Below are positions 27,001 through 37,999 of a DNA stretch of 64,000 bases, one piece after another. Below the pieces are notes generated by a model. That model saw only the letters and a list, made by a program, of their open reading frames with translations, was not told the origin of the DNA and did no database searches. Origin of the DNA: Tyto alba (Eukaryota; Chordata; Aves; Strigiformes; Tytonidae). The DNA lies in NCBI RefSeq assembly GCF_018691265.1, contig NW_024881295.1:13126314-13190313 (forward strand). The letters are read 5' to 3'. Positions within the stretch are counted from its first letter, which is position 1. Each line of letters begins with the position of its first letter. The translations under genes were made by a program, and so were the position numbers.

Positions 27001-28366
27001 CAATCAGAACATCAGTCAAGGACTCACTCTGTCACAACATTTACTGTCAAAAAGATACTGCTTACCTATAGCTAACAGCTGGATAGATAGCACAGGCATA
27101 TATAAATGACTTATATAAGAATAGAGTGCAGTAGCTTAATTTTTTTTTTTTTTTTTTACTTTGCACACAGCAAAGGATTGTAACAGATCAGCAGTTTAAA
27201 CGGGGTTCAATATGTATGCTAAAAATACCAACGAGGTGCTTCAAAACAAAACAGCAATTTTGTTCATTGTCTTGCACCTGCTAGTTCTTGACTCAGCTGT
27301 GTAATACATTCGCATTGGTTTATCCTATTCTAACAGATTCTTTGCATTTAGTTCCCTAGTTTCAGAATCATCTGAAAAGAAAAAAAAAGAAATCCTTCCC
27401 TGAAATGTCTCATTTTATTTCTTTATAGAGAACACCTGATCACTTCCCAGAGGGATTCAGTAACAGCCTGTGCAGTAGTCAGTCTCCTGGCTTCCTCACC
27501 TTTGGAGGACTTCTCCTCTAACAAATATAGAACAGTCTCATTTAAAGAAATAAGACTCTTATTTTTAGCCATAGAAACTGAGTATCTAAGGACATGCTGA
27601 ATCATGTTATTCCAATGTGATTCACAATAGCAATGTACCGTACATTTACTCACCCACACTTTGGGAATTTTGAAAATGAAAAGGGAAAAATTAGTATTTT
27701 CTATGTAGTCCCTCTCACCCTCCCATGGGCTTTGAGGAACCATTGTTTGTTCTTCCCTGACATGACCCCTACCTCTACACTTACAGCATTGCTGCCTCTG
27801 AAAATTCAAAGTGGCTGCTCTGATGGGCAGAGGAAAGGTGAAATTATTTGTTATTGACAGCTAGAAAAGAACTAGAGGCCAAACTAGAGTAAAATCTGTG
27901 GGCTGAAAGATGTATTATAACATGCTTTGGGGCAGCTAAATAATGGTGTGAAGGTAACTGCTGAATTGCATGCTTGTGTTATAGTCACCGACTTCTCAAT
28001 ATTTAAACTGTGGTTTGCAATTAAAATATCTACAGAAATATATTCTACCCTTTTTTTTAATGACAAACATCAGTTATATGAGAAGCATCAGGGGTGTGGG
28101 TGGTGGGTGGTGTGTGTCAGTAACTGCCCTCTGACAGCCCTGAAAGGATCTTAAACTGTTCTGCTCTTGAAGAATTTATGAATTTGACCTCAGCAAAGCA
28201 GAGCATACATTCTTCATCCTATATCACTGAAAGCAGGAGGACATTCAGAAAGACAAAGTACTACCACAGTAATACTGTAGTCCTTGTGCTTGACTGTTGG
28301 CAGCACTGCAGTTTGCCAGCAGAGCCAACAGTGGAACTGAACAGAGACATTAAAAAGAATGCATAA
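24071..28366. other. AT-rich noncoding spacer with T homopolymers
   Basis: Runs of 17 T (26543-26559) and 18 T (27140-27157) are the only repeats visible. A 128-codon minus-strand frame at 27423-27809 has no recognisable domain. A GT/GGT-rich patch lies at about 28092-28120. Confidence 0.55.
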
Positions 28367-28462
28367 GAAAGCTTTAAAAAGCTAACATCTGGATACAGTT
28401 ACTGGAAAAAATTCACTGCTGTGACTGACATCTGGACTGACGACCTGCCAAAAGCTACCTAT
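28367..28462 (+). pseudogene. short hAT-transposase-like remnant
   Basis: The plus frame 28367-28462 encodes a 32-residue peptide ending in FTAVTDIWTDDLPKATY before a TAA stop. The TDIWT core (28424-28438) resembles the conserved T(T/V)D(I/C)WT(S/D) motif at the start of the catalytic RNase-H-like fold of hAT transposases (Charlie and ZBED relatives), where the Asp is a catalytic residue. The flanking residues DDL and TY also resemble that family as I recall it. No continuation after the stop and no terminal inverted repeats were found. If real, this is a heavily decayed fossil; a match this short could be chance. Confidence 0.3.
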
Positions 28463-28529
28463 TAAGCAGCAAGACAGTGATTCTGTTGTTCAACCAGACA
28501 TCGAGGGACGTCAAATAATCACACAGCCC

Positions 28530-28760
28530 CATTTGGCAGCTGGAGGAAGACCACGGCGCTGGCTCTGCATGCGGCAGGCAGCGCCCCGCTCACCCGGCTG
28601 TGGGGGGCTCGCTGAAGGTCACAGCCTTGCTCTCTCCTTGGTGCTGTGTCGCAGCACACGGCAGCCTGCTTCCTGCTGCTGGGGGGGAGCAGTCCTGGCC
28701 AGGGCTGGAGGCGGCCGCAGCAGCCAACAGCAGGATGCCCAATGCCTGAAGGTTCTCCTC
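28530..28760. other. small CpG- and GC-rich patch
   Basis: More than ten CpG dinucleotides fall between about 28550 and 28725 (including GGCGGCCGC at 28709-28717), in a region that is otherwise almost free of CpG. Overlapping frames on both strands (153 and 133 codons, through 29020) follow from this composition. It could be a small CpG island, an alternative promoter, or part of the degraded hAT-like element to its left. No exon or protein is recognisable. Confidence 0.5.
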
Positions 28761-29164
28761 ATCCCAGTTTTGTACATTCCCCTCACCTCATTTTCTGTCC
28801 CGTGGCAGCAGCAGTTCAACACCAGCTCTAGATCCTGGCCTTGTGATGAAGCAAAATTCAATAAGCCTGAGGCTTGCTCTGGGGAGATAGCAAATGTCTC
28901 AGAGATGACCATAATGGGCTGTAATAGAGAGCTGGAGGAGAAAACCAAAGCGCGTTCCATCATTCGAGACATTATTTTGTTATCCCTGATATAGTGATTT
29001 GCTTCACAGTTTGCTGACACCTATCTTGCTTGTGCGCGTAGATTTTGGGATGTTCACATAGCTCACTAGGCATACAAAACTGGAGGCTGGTTTCAAAATA
29101 CTCCTTTGAAAATAGAACTGAATATATTTTTTACTACCTCTCTGTACTATTGCCTCAAACCTGT
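28761..29164. other. unidentified sequence between CpG patch and CR1
   Basis: The plus frame stays open to 28994, with a charged C-terminal part rich in Glu, Lys and Arg, but I recognise no family. Its start is arbitrary. Confidence 0.3.
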
Positions 29165-29306
29165 CAGTGTTTAAGAGACATTTGGACAATGCCCTTAACA
29201 ACATGCTTTAACTTTTGTTCAGCCCTGAATTGGTCAGGTAGTCAGACTACATGATCGTTGTAGGCCCCTTCCAACTGAAATAGTCTATTCTGTCTCTTCT
29301 GTCTAT
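29165..29306 (+). mobile_element. CR1 LINE fragment, 3' end
   Basis: The segment carries the sequence typical of the 3' untranslated end of avian CR1 retrotransposons: CATTTGGACAATGC, then TTGGTCAGGTAGTCAGACTA, ATGATCGTTGTAGG and CCCCTTCCAACTGAAATA, closing in degenerate short repeats of the TATTCTGTCT type where intact CR1 copies have a tandem octamer. It is a severely 5'-truncated copy, as nearly all CR1 insertions are, with no coding sequence. The left edge is approximate and may reach 29150. Confidence 0.88.
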
Positions 29307-32300
29307 TAAAGATTTTAAGTGGCAGCGGTACTATTTCTCTGAAGTTGATATGACTTTTGCATATGCACTATTAGTAAGATGATAGGTTCGGCCATTTCCA
29401 GAGAATACATAAGCACAGATTTACATAGTTCTACAGTAAACTTGATTAATACTACAGATTTCCATATGAAAAATGTGCTTATTTTACTCTGATTAACAAA
29501 CAAAGCAAGAAGCCTCTGTTGTCACATGAAATAATTACATCAAGAAAAAAAAAAAAAAAAGAGTTCTCTATCTGATTTTTTTTTTTGAATGGTGAATGGA
29601 AAAGAGGAGTTGATTATATGATGGTCATTATATTGGCTTGGAGAGACTAATTCAGCCCACATCCTGATGAGCGTACAAGTGGCTAAAGTTTATATTTGGA
29701 TGAAAGTTATATAACTGTGGGAAAGGTAATGCATGCTATGGTACGTGACAGATTTATTACCTTAAATGCCCCTACATTCCTCAATTTTGAAAGTAAAAAG
29801 TCTAACAATGTTTTTATGAACATAGCACTAAATGATCCATAAAGAAATTGCAGTTATATCAGAATGTATGGTTCTCCATGTACACACCTGAAAGTCAAAG
29901 CTGCGCAGCAAACAGGAGGGATGTTTCCTGCTGGAATGAGAGACAGGAATTTATTACATTGCTATCGAGTCCCATTAATTTTGGGAAGCAGTTTGTCATC
30001 CTTAACATCTGCACAGAAAACACGTTTACCAAGAAATGAGGTGATGGAGAAACAGCAAAAACTGTTAACATTGAAATATGCCCGAAACAAGAGGCAACAA
30101 ACAGAAGGGTGTGACACCTCCATAGTTTGAATGAACATCAGATCAGAATTTCTAGGACTTTATGGAAAACGTCTCAAACTACTTGAAGGCCTAGAACAGT
30201 ACTGTAAGTACCCTGCTTCTCCTCTGCTCAAAATAATTAAAATTATCTTCTGGCATAATTAATTTTTACTTATGTGAATTAGTTTCCTTGCATTCGTAGC
30301 TCATCTTGGGACCGATCTGTTCTTCTCTTTTTTGGATGTTTTTTTGTGGGCCAGCAATAACTTTTTTCCCCTTCCTCTGTAGCCCAAAGGTTCCTCATTC
30401 CCTGAAAAGGTATTTTCTGTAGGGCTGTGCTTTCCAGCCCTGTCTGCCACAGCCTGATGATTACTGGCACTTACTTTCTTAATTTTTCTACTTTTGGCTT
30501 TGTGAGCTCTGAAAAAAGCCTGCCCTGAGCAGGTCTTGAGAGTCCTTTGTACATCATCTGTCTGACTGTTTAATCCCTTCCTTCTCCAAGGCTTTTTTGT
30601 TAAGTAAGAGAAAACCTAGGCTCTAAGATGAGAAATGATCATGATTTTCTTGACTTTTCTTGTCCCACAGTCTTCCTTTAAATGATTTACTGCTTGAAGT
30701 CTCCTTCAAATAATCTTCCTCCCCCGTTTCCAGAATGGTGTATATGATTTTTTTTTCAAAGTGACTCTTCACCACCCCCATTTTTTCCTAGCCTTAGGTG
30801 CATAGTATTCATTACAAGGGTCTTGACCAACTTTCATTGAAGCCAACAGGAATTTTTGTCACCTCAAATAGAAGTCAAATCTTAAAATAAATCCTGTATG
30901 TTCTAGTATATCCTTCAGAGAAATATGATAATCAGCTCACCTTACTACACTCGCCCACATATACATCTTTCTACTCCCCCCCTAATAAGAACAAGGAATT
31001 TGGTCATTAACTTCTTATTTAGACACCTAAAATGTGGCCTGAATTGAGAAGTATTTATCATGCAGGTAGTTTCACTGCACATAAAATAAAAAACCACATG
31101 AAACAAGAGCACAAAACCAGCAAGGGCATGTTTTGAACCTCTTTAACTGCTACTAAACACAACAGTAAAAAAGCCCAACAAAACTGAAGAAGGTAGAGGA
31201 GCACAGATGTCAAAATTTTGTCTTCATTATTCAACTGGTAAAGGAGTTTTATCTGGTATAACCAAGAGCAGACAATATTGAGGATGGCAAATATGTGTTG
31301 CAGTCGTAATGAATTAAAATGAATGTGTAGTTATGTATCCAGTAGGGATTTAAAAAAAGTACAAACTCACATGCTTTACAGATATTTCAGAACATAAAAC
31401 CATTAAAGGGGAAAAGTTCAATTCAGTGTCTGAGCTCATGTGACAGAGGTGGTGAAGTATGCTCACCATGAATAAAAATAGAAAACTTGTAAGTACATAA
31501 ATGAATGAAGAGCTTTTTAAAACACATGGCCTACAGCATTTGCTTCCAGAAATTTTGACACATTTGTCCATCAATATGTGAATCAAAAAGATTAGCTCGA
31601 AATTATTTTCCTTGGAAAGAAGGAAAACACCAAACAAGAAAAGAGTGAGAAAGATTTTCTTTGCAACAACTTCCATTTCTTGCTATCAGAACACTGAATA
31701 AACTGTTTTATGTACAAGTTGCCCTGCTGAACAATATTGTTTTGATGTTGAAATTTCTCCGATCGTCTGCCACATTTGACTGCATGCAAATAATAATGCT
31801 CTCATGATGAGAAAGAGGAGAAAAAAGCCCAAACTATCATTTCATATACCAGGATTAAAAATCTTCAATGCTTGAGAAGAAACATGATCAAAAGCTGCTA
31901 AAGAAACTTCTTCCTGTAATGAAGGTGTTACCAGAATACTATTTAGGATTTTATGACAGAAACAAGATAAGCTCATTTCATAAGGCATATAACTACAGGT
32001 TACTGACATAGATAAATTCATGTCATCTTTTTCACCATATCTCATTGTCCTCGTATCTCGTATCGGTAGATATAATTTAACTAATAGAGATTATTATTCT
32101 TATGCCTCCCAAAGAGCAGATGTTTCGAATGCAACAAGAAGTAGCAACTCATGTAATACATGACAATAAACAAAACAAATCACACCTCCTTAATAGTATT
32201 GTCAAAAAATTACTTCCCTAAAAATAAGAATAGAGTCGAGATACAAAATTTCATTATAATAACATTAATAATATTACAACATTTAGAGTTTTCTGCATTA

Positions 32301-32554
32301 CTAATCTTTCTGTCTCAGTTGGGCTGCATTTCTATTACACTTCATGTGCTCCATTTGGACTTTCACAGGGTATGAAGCATGGGACCTCTCATCTGTGGTA
32401 CATAGATAATATAAAGAAATTGAAGGCAGAGAGCAAGAGACACAGATGGACAGTCACTGCAAATCTATAACAATGATACAGCATTGTCTTTGTGAACTGT
32501 GAAATCCTTTCTAAAAAACCACGCAAACTAATTTATCGTATTTTATACATAAAA

Positions 32555-32580
32555 ATATACATATATATATATACACACAT
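32555..32580. repeat. (AT)n microsatellite
   Basis: Short TATACATATAT-type tract, imperfect, ending in ACACACAT. Confidence 0.8.
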
Positions 32581-33947
32581 ATGCATAAAATATGTTATTC
32601 TCTGATTTTATTCATTTATTACACAGCAATAAGTTGTCAAAAATATCTTGTCTAATATCAGGCAAAACATCCCACAGTCTAATAAAAACAATGGCAAAGA
32701 CATTTGGTCACAGAACTGAAGTGTTTGTCATCTGTGCTTGCCAACAGCAAATCCCACACCAGCTAAAGGCAGACAAACAGCCTTCTCTTCCACTGTGCTC
32801 TGGCAGCTGCCAAAAATAAAATTTCGACAGATCGTATGTAGAAAAAAATTTGAGGAGTTCAAGACAAATTTGAGGCATATGGTCACTGTACTACATATCT
32901 ATCCATAGTTATCTATCATTCGTTGTTTGACAAGAAAATATTATTTTTCTATCTTTTATGTTCTAGTTTTCCCCTACCGATGCCTCTTACTGAAATTTTG
33001 AGGTCAAATGTGACCATTGCTCGCTGCAGGATGAAGATTTTTTTAATGATTAGGCCCTAATCCAGCTCCAATTAAAGTCAATGAAAAGACTCTAATAGCT
33101 ACATTGAGCCAGGCACAGTGCCAGAGCTTCCAGACTTTGCACAAGCCCTAAACAAAGGTGCTTATTGTACAGCAGATCCCACATTCACTAATTCAGCTAT
33201 CTACATCCAGTAAAGTGGTAGCCAGATTTTTGCAAACTGCTAGAACCTTTCTGACAGGCACTGACTGGCAAAAACAATGGCCAGGTTCACTGGAAAACTA
33301 CTGAAAACAATAGAAAAAAAACCATATAACCACATAAGCCCTTCATGAATAGGAATCATATTGTCTTGGTTCTTGGTAAGAAGTGCTTGTGAATCTACAT
33401 TCGCAAGCAGTGGGTTAAACTGATTTACAGAAGCAGAACATTACTAGGAAGCAGAAATGAAAGGAAAACTCGGTAAGACTAACAAGTCAGAAAATCAAAC
33501 AACCCAAAATGTGCAGGACCATCACACCTCAGAATACAATGAGCGAGAGCAAAAGTGACCAGCCATTAGTCATCCTCAGCAGTACCTTACATGCTCACTA
33601 GTGTCTGAATGCGGCTGAAACCAGCTCATGAGCAGATAAATCTGTTCTTCCAAGGGCAGGGGGTAGCAGGGATCCAGGTTTGGGAATTCTGCTCTCCACC
33701 CCACCCCCAGTGGTTAGCAGTCACTAGAAAGTGGAAGTGCCAGTGAAGTTGGACTGCTGGTCTTGATGGATGTGATGCCTGCCACCACTCATTCTCGTGA
33801 ATCTGGTTTGCCATTAGCCATTCCCATTAATCTGCTCTCCAGAGATCATTTCTGCACAAAGCTCTGACTAGAGCTGGTGAGTCAGATCACAGCAAACCCC
33901 TGCAGCATCCCACTTCTTTTATAAGGGGTCAGCAGAACACAGACTTT

Positions 33948-33977
33948 CCCTGCCCCTTCCCCTCTCTCCCCACCCCC
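33948..33977 (-). other. predicted G-quadruplex motif, minus strand
   Basis: The plus strand has C runs CCC, CCCC, CCCC, CCCC and CCCCC separated by TG, TT, TCTCT and A. The minus strand therefore satisfies the usual four-run G-quadruplex pattern with short loops. No gene or promoter is visible next to it. Confidence 0.6.
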
Positions 33978-34757
33978 TGAAAAAAGAAGATACTGAGTGA
34001 ATCCTCACTCCCTTCCTTAAAATTCCCCTAAAAAAAAAAAAAAACAGACTGTCCATTACAACTCCTTTTGCCAACAGTTCTTCAAGTAAAATTGCAGCTA
34101 TAAATACCTGCTTTATATGATTCCTTCATGCTGAAGCACCGAATCCAGTCACGTTGTCCAGGATTTCTCAAACCTAATGAAGAAGACCATATTTTCTTCA
34201 ACTTTACAACCAGAAGTTCTTGAAAGACAACTAAAATATATTTCAAAATACATACTTAAATCAAATTTCTCTGGGGCTGGACTTTTGTAATCACCTTAAC
34301 TATCCAGGAACTTGTAGGAAAGGAGTGCTGGTATCATTGTAGACAGCTGTTCTTCTACTGCTTTCAGGGAGATGCTGCTTGCCTTCGTTAGGCCACTATG
34401 TTTTCTTCTCATTTCCACCAAATCACTTAATAGGTATACTTGATACAGTCTTACTGTCAAAGTAGATTAGTGCTAAGTAGTTGTTACCTGAAGACGTTAG
34501 CAAGGATTTGGGGAAAGGTTAGGAGAAAATAATCTAGTACTAGTACAAGGACGTGAGAGCAGGGAAGACAAAGTAAGACACTTAATTATTTTATTGCATT
34601 TGCCTGGCAAGGTTTTTGGTCGCAGGGGGGCTACAAGGGTGGCTTCTGTGAGAAGCTGCCAGAAGCTTCCCCAATGTCTGACAGAGACAATGCAGCCAGT
34701 TTTGAGACAGACCTGCCGCTGGCCCAGGCCGAGCCCATCAACAACAGTGGGGATAAC

Positions 34758-34770
34758 GTATTTAAAAAGG
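34758..34770 (+). promoter_or_regulatory. TATA-like box of LTR copy 2
   Basis: GTATTTAAAAAGG sits at the U3 position expected for a retroviral promoter; the matching site in copy 1 (about 6505-6516) has decayed to GTGTTTAAGAAG. Activity is not implied. Confidence 0.4.
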
Positions 34771-35434
34771 CGGGGGAATGATGAGAACAACAGCAGTAGA
34801 GAGAGGAGTGAGAATATGTGAGACAAACAGCCCTGCAGACACCAAGGTCAGTGCAGAAGGAGGGGTAGGAGGTGCTCCAGGTGCTGGAGCAGAGATTCCC
34901 CTGCAGCCTGTGATGAAGACCATGGTGAGGCAGGCTGTGCCCTGCAGCCTGTGGAGGTCCATGGTGGAGCAGATCTCCACCTGAAGCCTGTGAAGGACCC
35001 CACGCCAGAGCAGGTGGATGTGCCTGAAGGAGGTTGTGACCCTGGAGGAATCCTGTGCTCGATCAGGCTCCTGGCAGGACCTGTGGCCCCATGGAGAGAG
35101 GAGCCCACGCTGGAGCAGGTTTGCTGTGAGGACTTGTGACCCCACGGGGGACCAACGCTGAAACAGTCTGTTCCTGAAGGACTGCACCCCGTGGGAGGGA
35201 GCCATGATGGAGCAGGGGAAGAGTGTGAGGAGTCCTCCCCCTGAGGAGGATGGAGTGGTAGAAACAACGGGTGAACTGACCACAACCCTCATTCCACGTC
35301 CCCCTGCACCACTGTAGGGGGAAGAGGTAGAGAAAATCAGGAGTAAAGTTGAACCTGGAAAGAAGGGAGGGGTGGGGGGAAGGTGTTTTAAGATTTAGTA
35401 TTATTTCTTATTATCCCACTCTGATTTGATTGGC

Positions 35435-35440
35435 AATAAA
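35435..35440 (+). terminator. LTR polyadenylation hexamer AATAAA
   Basis: Canonical AATAAA in LTR copy 2; copy 1 has AGTAAA at the same place. Its position in the 3' part of the LTR fits an R-region polyadenylation signal. Confidence 0.4.
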
Positions 35441-36913
35441 TTAATTAATTAAAAAAAAATTTCTCCAACTCAAGCCTGTATTTCCAATGACAGCAATTGG
35501 TCAATGATCCCTCCTGATCCTTATCTCAGAGAGCCTTTTATTATATTTTCTCTGTTCTGCTGAGGAGGGGAGTATTAGAGCAGCTTTGGTGGGCACCTGG
35601 CATCCAGCCAGGGTCAGCCCATCACAGTCACCGACAAGAATATTTTTAAAGCTATAAACTTGAAATCCCAGAATCAGTCAGAGAAGGTGGATGTGACACC
35701 ACCAGCAGTAAGCAAAGTTAACGATCTCTGTGCTGGTAGACATTGGATTCACCCTGTTTTGGAAGGACTGTGTTGTGGTTGTGGGACCAAATGTTCTGCT
35801 GGTGTAAAACAAATATATTTCAGAGAAGTTAATGAAGCTGTATCAGTTTAAACTATCAGAGAATCTGATAATCAGAGAACTTTTTGCCCCTTTTAACTGC
35901 AATGATCCAAGAGGCTCAAGAACAAAGACATTACAGCTTTATAAATAAAAAAAAAACAATATAACAATAGAAAAAATAATTATTTCTGTACAGAATTGAC
36001 ATGGTGTAAAAGGTCTCTGCCAGAGGTTCCTTTTTATGGTTCTGTCCATTGTCTCTACTTTGTTATGCTGCAAAGAGTGGGTGGTCTTGGGGTGAATACA
36101 GTGCTTTAGGACTGAAGAAATTTGGAGAGTAATTCATGGTTTGGCGTCAGGTCAAATTCTTATATGGCTCACATAATCTAGCACTCCTGTTATTCTGTCT
36201 TTTTGAAATGGTTAATTGTAAGACAGAGGCTGTATCTTGTTGGGTTCGTACAGATCAGTAGAATAGGAACCTGCTCTTGCTCAGCTAAGACATCACTACT
36301 GTAACATTATAATGAAACAAATAACATCATCTTCATCTTTTGTCTAAGTGTTAGAGTTCTTAAATAACTGTAGGCCCCAAAAGGCTCTTCTGGTTTCTAA
36401 TGGCTAATTGAGGTTATATGCAGGGTCATCTCTCCAGAACAGATTGTTCCCAGAGACTCTGTATTTGTTAACGGACTGAAAAGAATAAAAAGAAAGTTAG
36501 CTCAAATTGTGGGCTTTGGTTTGGTTGTGTTTTTTTTCTTTTTTTTTTTCCCCAGGAAAAAAAACATTGAATTTCTTTGTGAATCTCTAGAATAAATTAT
36601 TGCAGCACTTTAAATGTAGAGGGAAGAACTTTCTGTATACTATGCCAACTGCACTACAAAGTTTTAGAAGAATAGGTACTATATTAAGTCCACATCACCG
36701 CATTTGTTTTGTGTTTGCCAGGTCCAATTAAGGAAAATTTATCAAGGCTGGCAACAATCAGCTTGTTTCATCTGCTTGTTGAAAGGCCTGATCCATATTT
36801 TCTGTGAGAAAATTAATGGTTGGCCTGTCTTGGAATACTGATCACCACTTCAGATAAACAGTAAAAGATAAAGAAAGTTGAAGAGACCAGGACTGTCTGT
36901 GCGGTTTATTATT

Positions 36914-36949
36914 CTATAATAATATTATATGCTATAATAATATTATATG
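36914..36949. repeat. exact 18-bp tandem duplication
   Basis: CTATAATAATATTATATG occurs twice back to back with no mismatch. Each unit contains the self-complementary core ATAATATTAT. Confidence 0.9.
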
Positions 36950-37959
36950 CAAAGTATTACACTCAATACACTTAATACTGCTTTTTTTTTTTTTTTTTAT
37001 TTTAAGTTTTGGACAAAAAACCCCATGATTCATTAACAATCAACAAAAAGGCCTGGATATAATCATCATGCATGACATGATATTGGCAAATTATTGCTCT
37101 TTTCTGTTAGTTGGAATCTGAGATACTGTTTATCATCTTACTGGAAACCTTTAACAAAATCTTCATAACATCAGTTATGTAGCACATACACAGCCTAACT
37201 GATATTTCAGTAGCTTTCTATCTAGCCTTCCTATCTATCAACTGGCTTTTGTTGATGGCTGTGAGAGAATGTTATAAGGGCCCATTTGGAAGTGGTGGTG
37301 CTAGACTGGAGGAAAATAGATTGGTATAGCAGTGTCAGAAACAATCACAGAATAAGTCACACTTAATGCTGGCAATTTTAGCATAGCCCACTGGAGTGTG
37401 GAGTAATGGAAAGATAACTGCACCGCAGAAAATTTTGTGACAAACTCTTATGATTGTAAGAAATACAAAACTTGTGCTCCATTATTCAAAACATGTCTCC
37501 CAAAAATACTGGCAGACACTCTTTTTACCTATCTCCTTGCCTCTATTATATTTGCTGCCACTAATATGGTTCAGTCCTTTAGATGGAAAACTGTAGATTA
37601 TTTGTCTGACAGCCTGGAGAGGTTGGTTTCTCCTGCCATTTCTTATGCAGTGGCCATGTAGGAACACTTTACTCGCCGTTCTGCCTTTAGGGAGAGCTCA
37701 CTGATCATCTGAAAGCAGATGGAAGTTTGTTGTCGCTTACAAAAGACAGTTTTTGTGTTCTTAAGCTGCTTGCTAGCCAGCTTGATTTCCAGCCTTAGTA
37801 CTGTTCCAAAATAAAGACCACAGATGATGTGACATTGCTAACATTCCTGTAAATGAATGCTGACAGCACTGAGAGAATTTACCAAGCTTTGTTATCTAAA
37901 AATCTAATTAAGGTTTTTGGGGAAAAAGTTTGACAGCAGTGATTTAGAATATGACAACT

Positions 37960-37999
37960 TTGTTTATGTCTCTATAAACAATCTCTGGAAGTAAACAAA
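37960..37999. promoter_or_regulatory. candidate forkhead-site cluster
   Basis: Three forkhead-like motifs fall within 40 bp: TTGTTTAT (37960-37967) and its exact inverted copy ATAAACAA (37974-37981), separated by six bases, then GTAAACAAA (37991-37999), which matches the FOX core RYAAAYA with the preferred GTAAACA form. The sites are visible; function is inferred and AT-rich DNA yields such sites by chance. Confidence 0.3.

Larger units (their letters stand above)
29307..34589. other. AT-rich noncoding spacer
   Basis: Contains a 16-A run (29545-29560), an 11-T run (29576-29586), an AT/CATA microsatellite (32555-32580) and a 15-A run (34030-34044). Open frames up to 108 codons have no domain. 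A minus-strand G-quadruplex motif at 33948-33977 is listed separately. Confidence 0.6.
34590..35626 (+). mobile_element. avian endogenous-retrovirus-type solo LTR, copy 2
   Basis: This is a second copy of the element at 6327-7470, same orientation, about 28 kb downstream. It keeps a better TATA-like box (GTATTTAAAAAGG, 34758-34770) and an intact AATAAA (35435-35440). It lacks about 92 bp present in copy 1 (6967-7058), with CAG on both sides of the missing segment, and an 11-bp TAGTGCCTCTG stretch of the head. The left boundary is set by alignment with copy 1, where it shows TT instead of TG. No convincing target duplication was found. The interval between the two copies has no retroviral genes, so they are two separate solo LTRs rather than ends of one provirus. 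The 176-codon minus-strand frame (34762-35292) parallels one in copy 1 and is a composition effect. Confidence 0.8.

Noticed and set aside
34762..35292. 176-codon minus-strand open frame, with a 148-codon counterpart at 6570-7016
   Set aside because: Both lie in the stop-poor tandem-repeat core of the LTR copies, similar frames occur on the other strand, and no domain is present.
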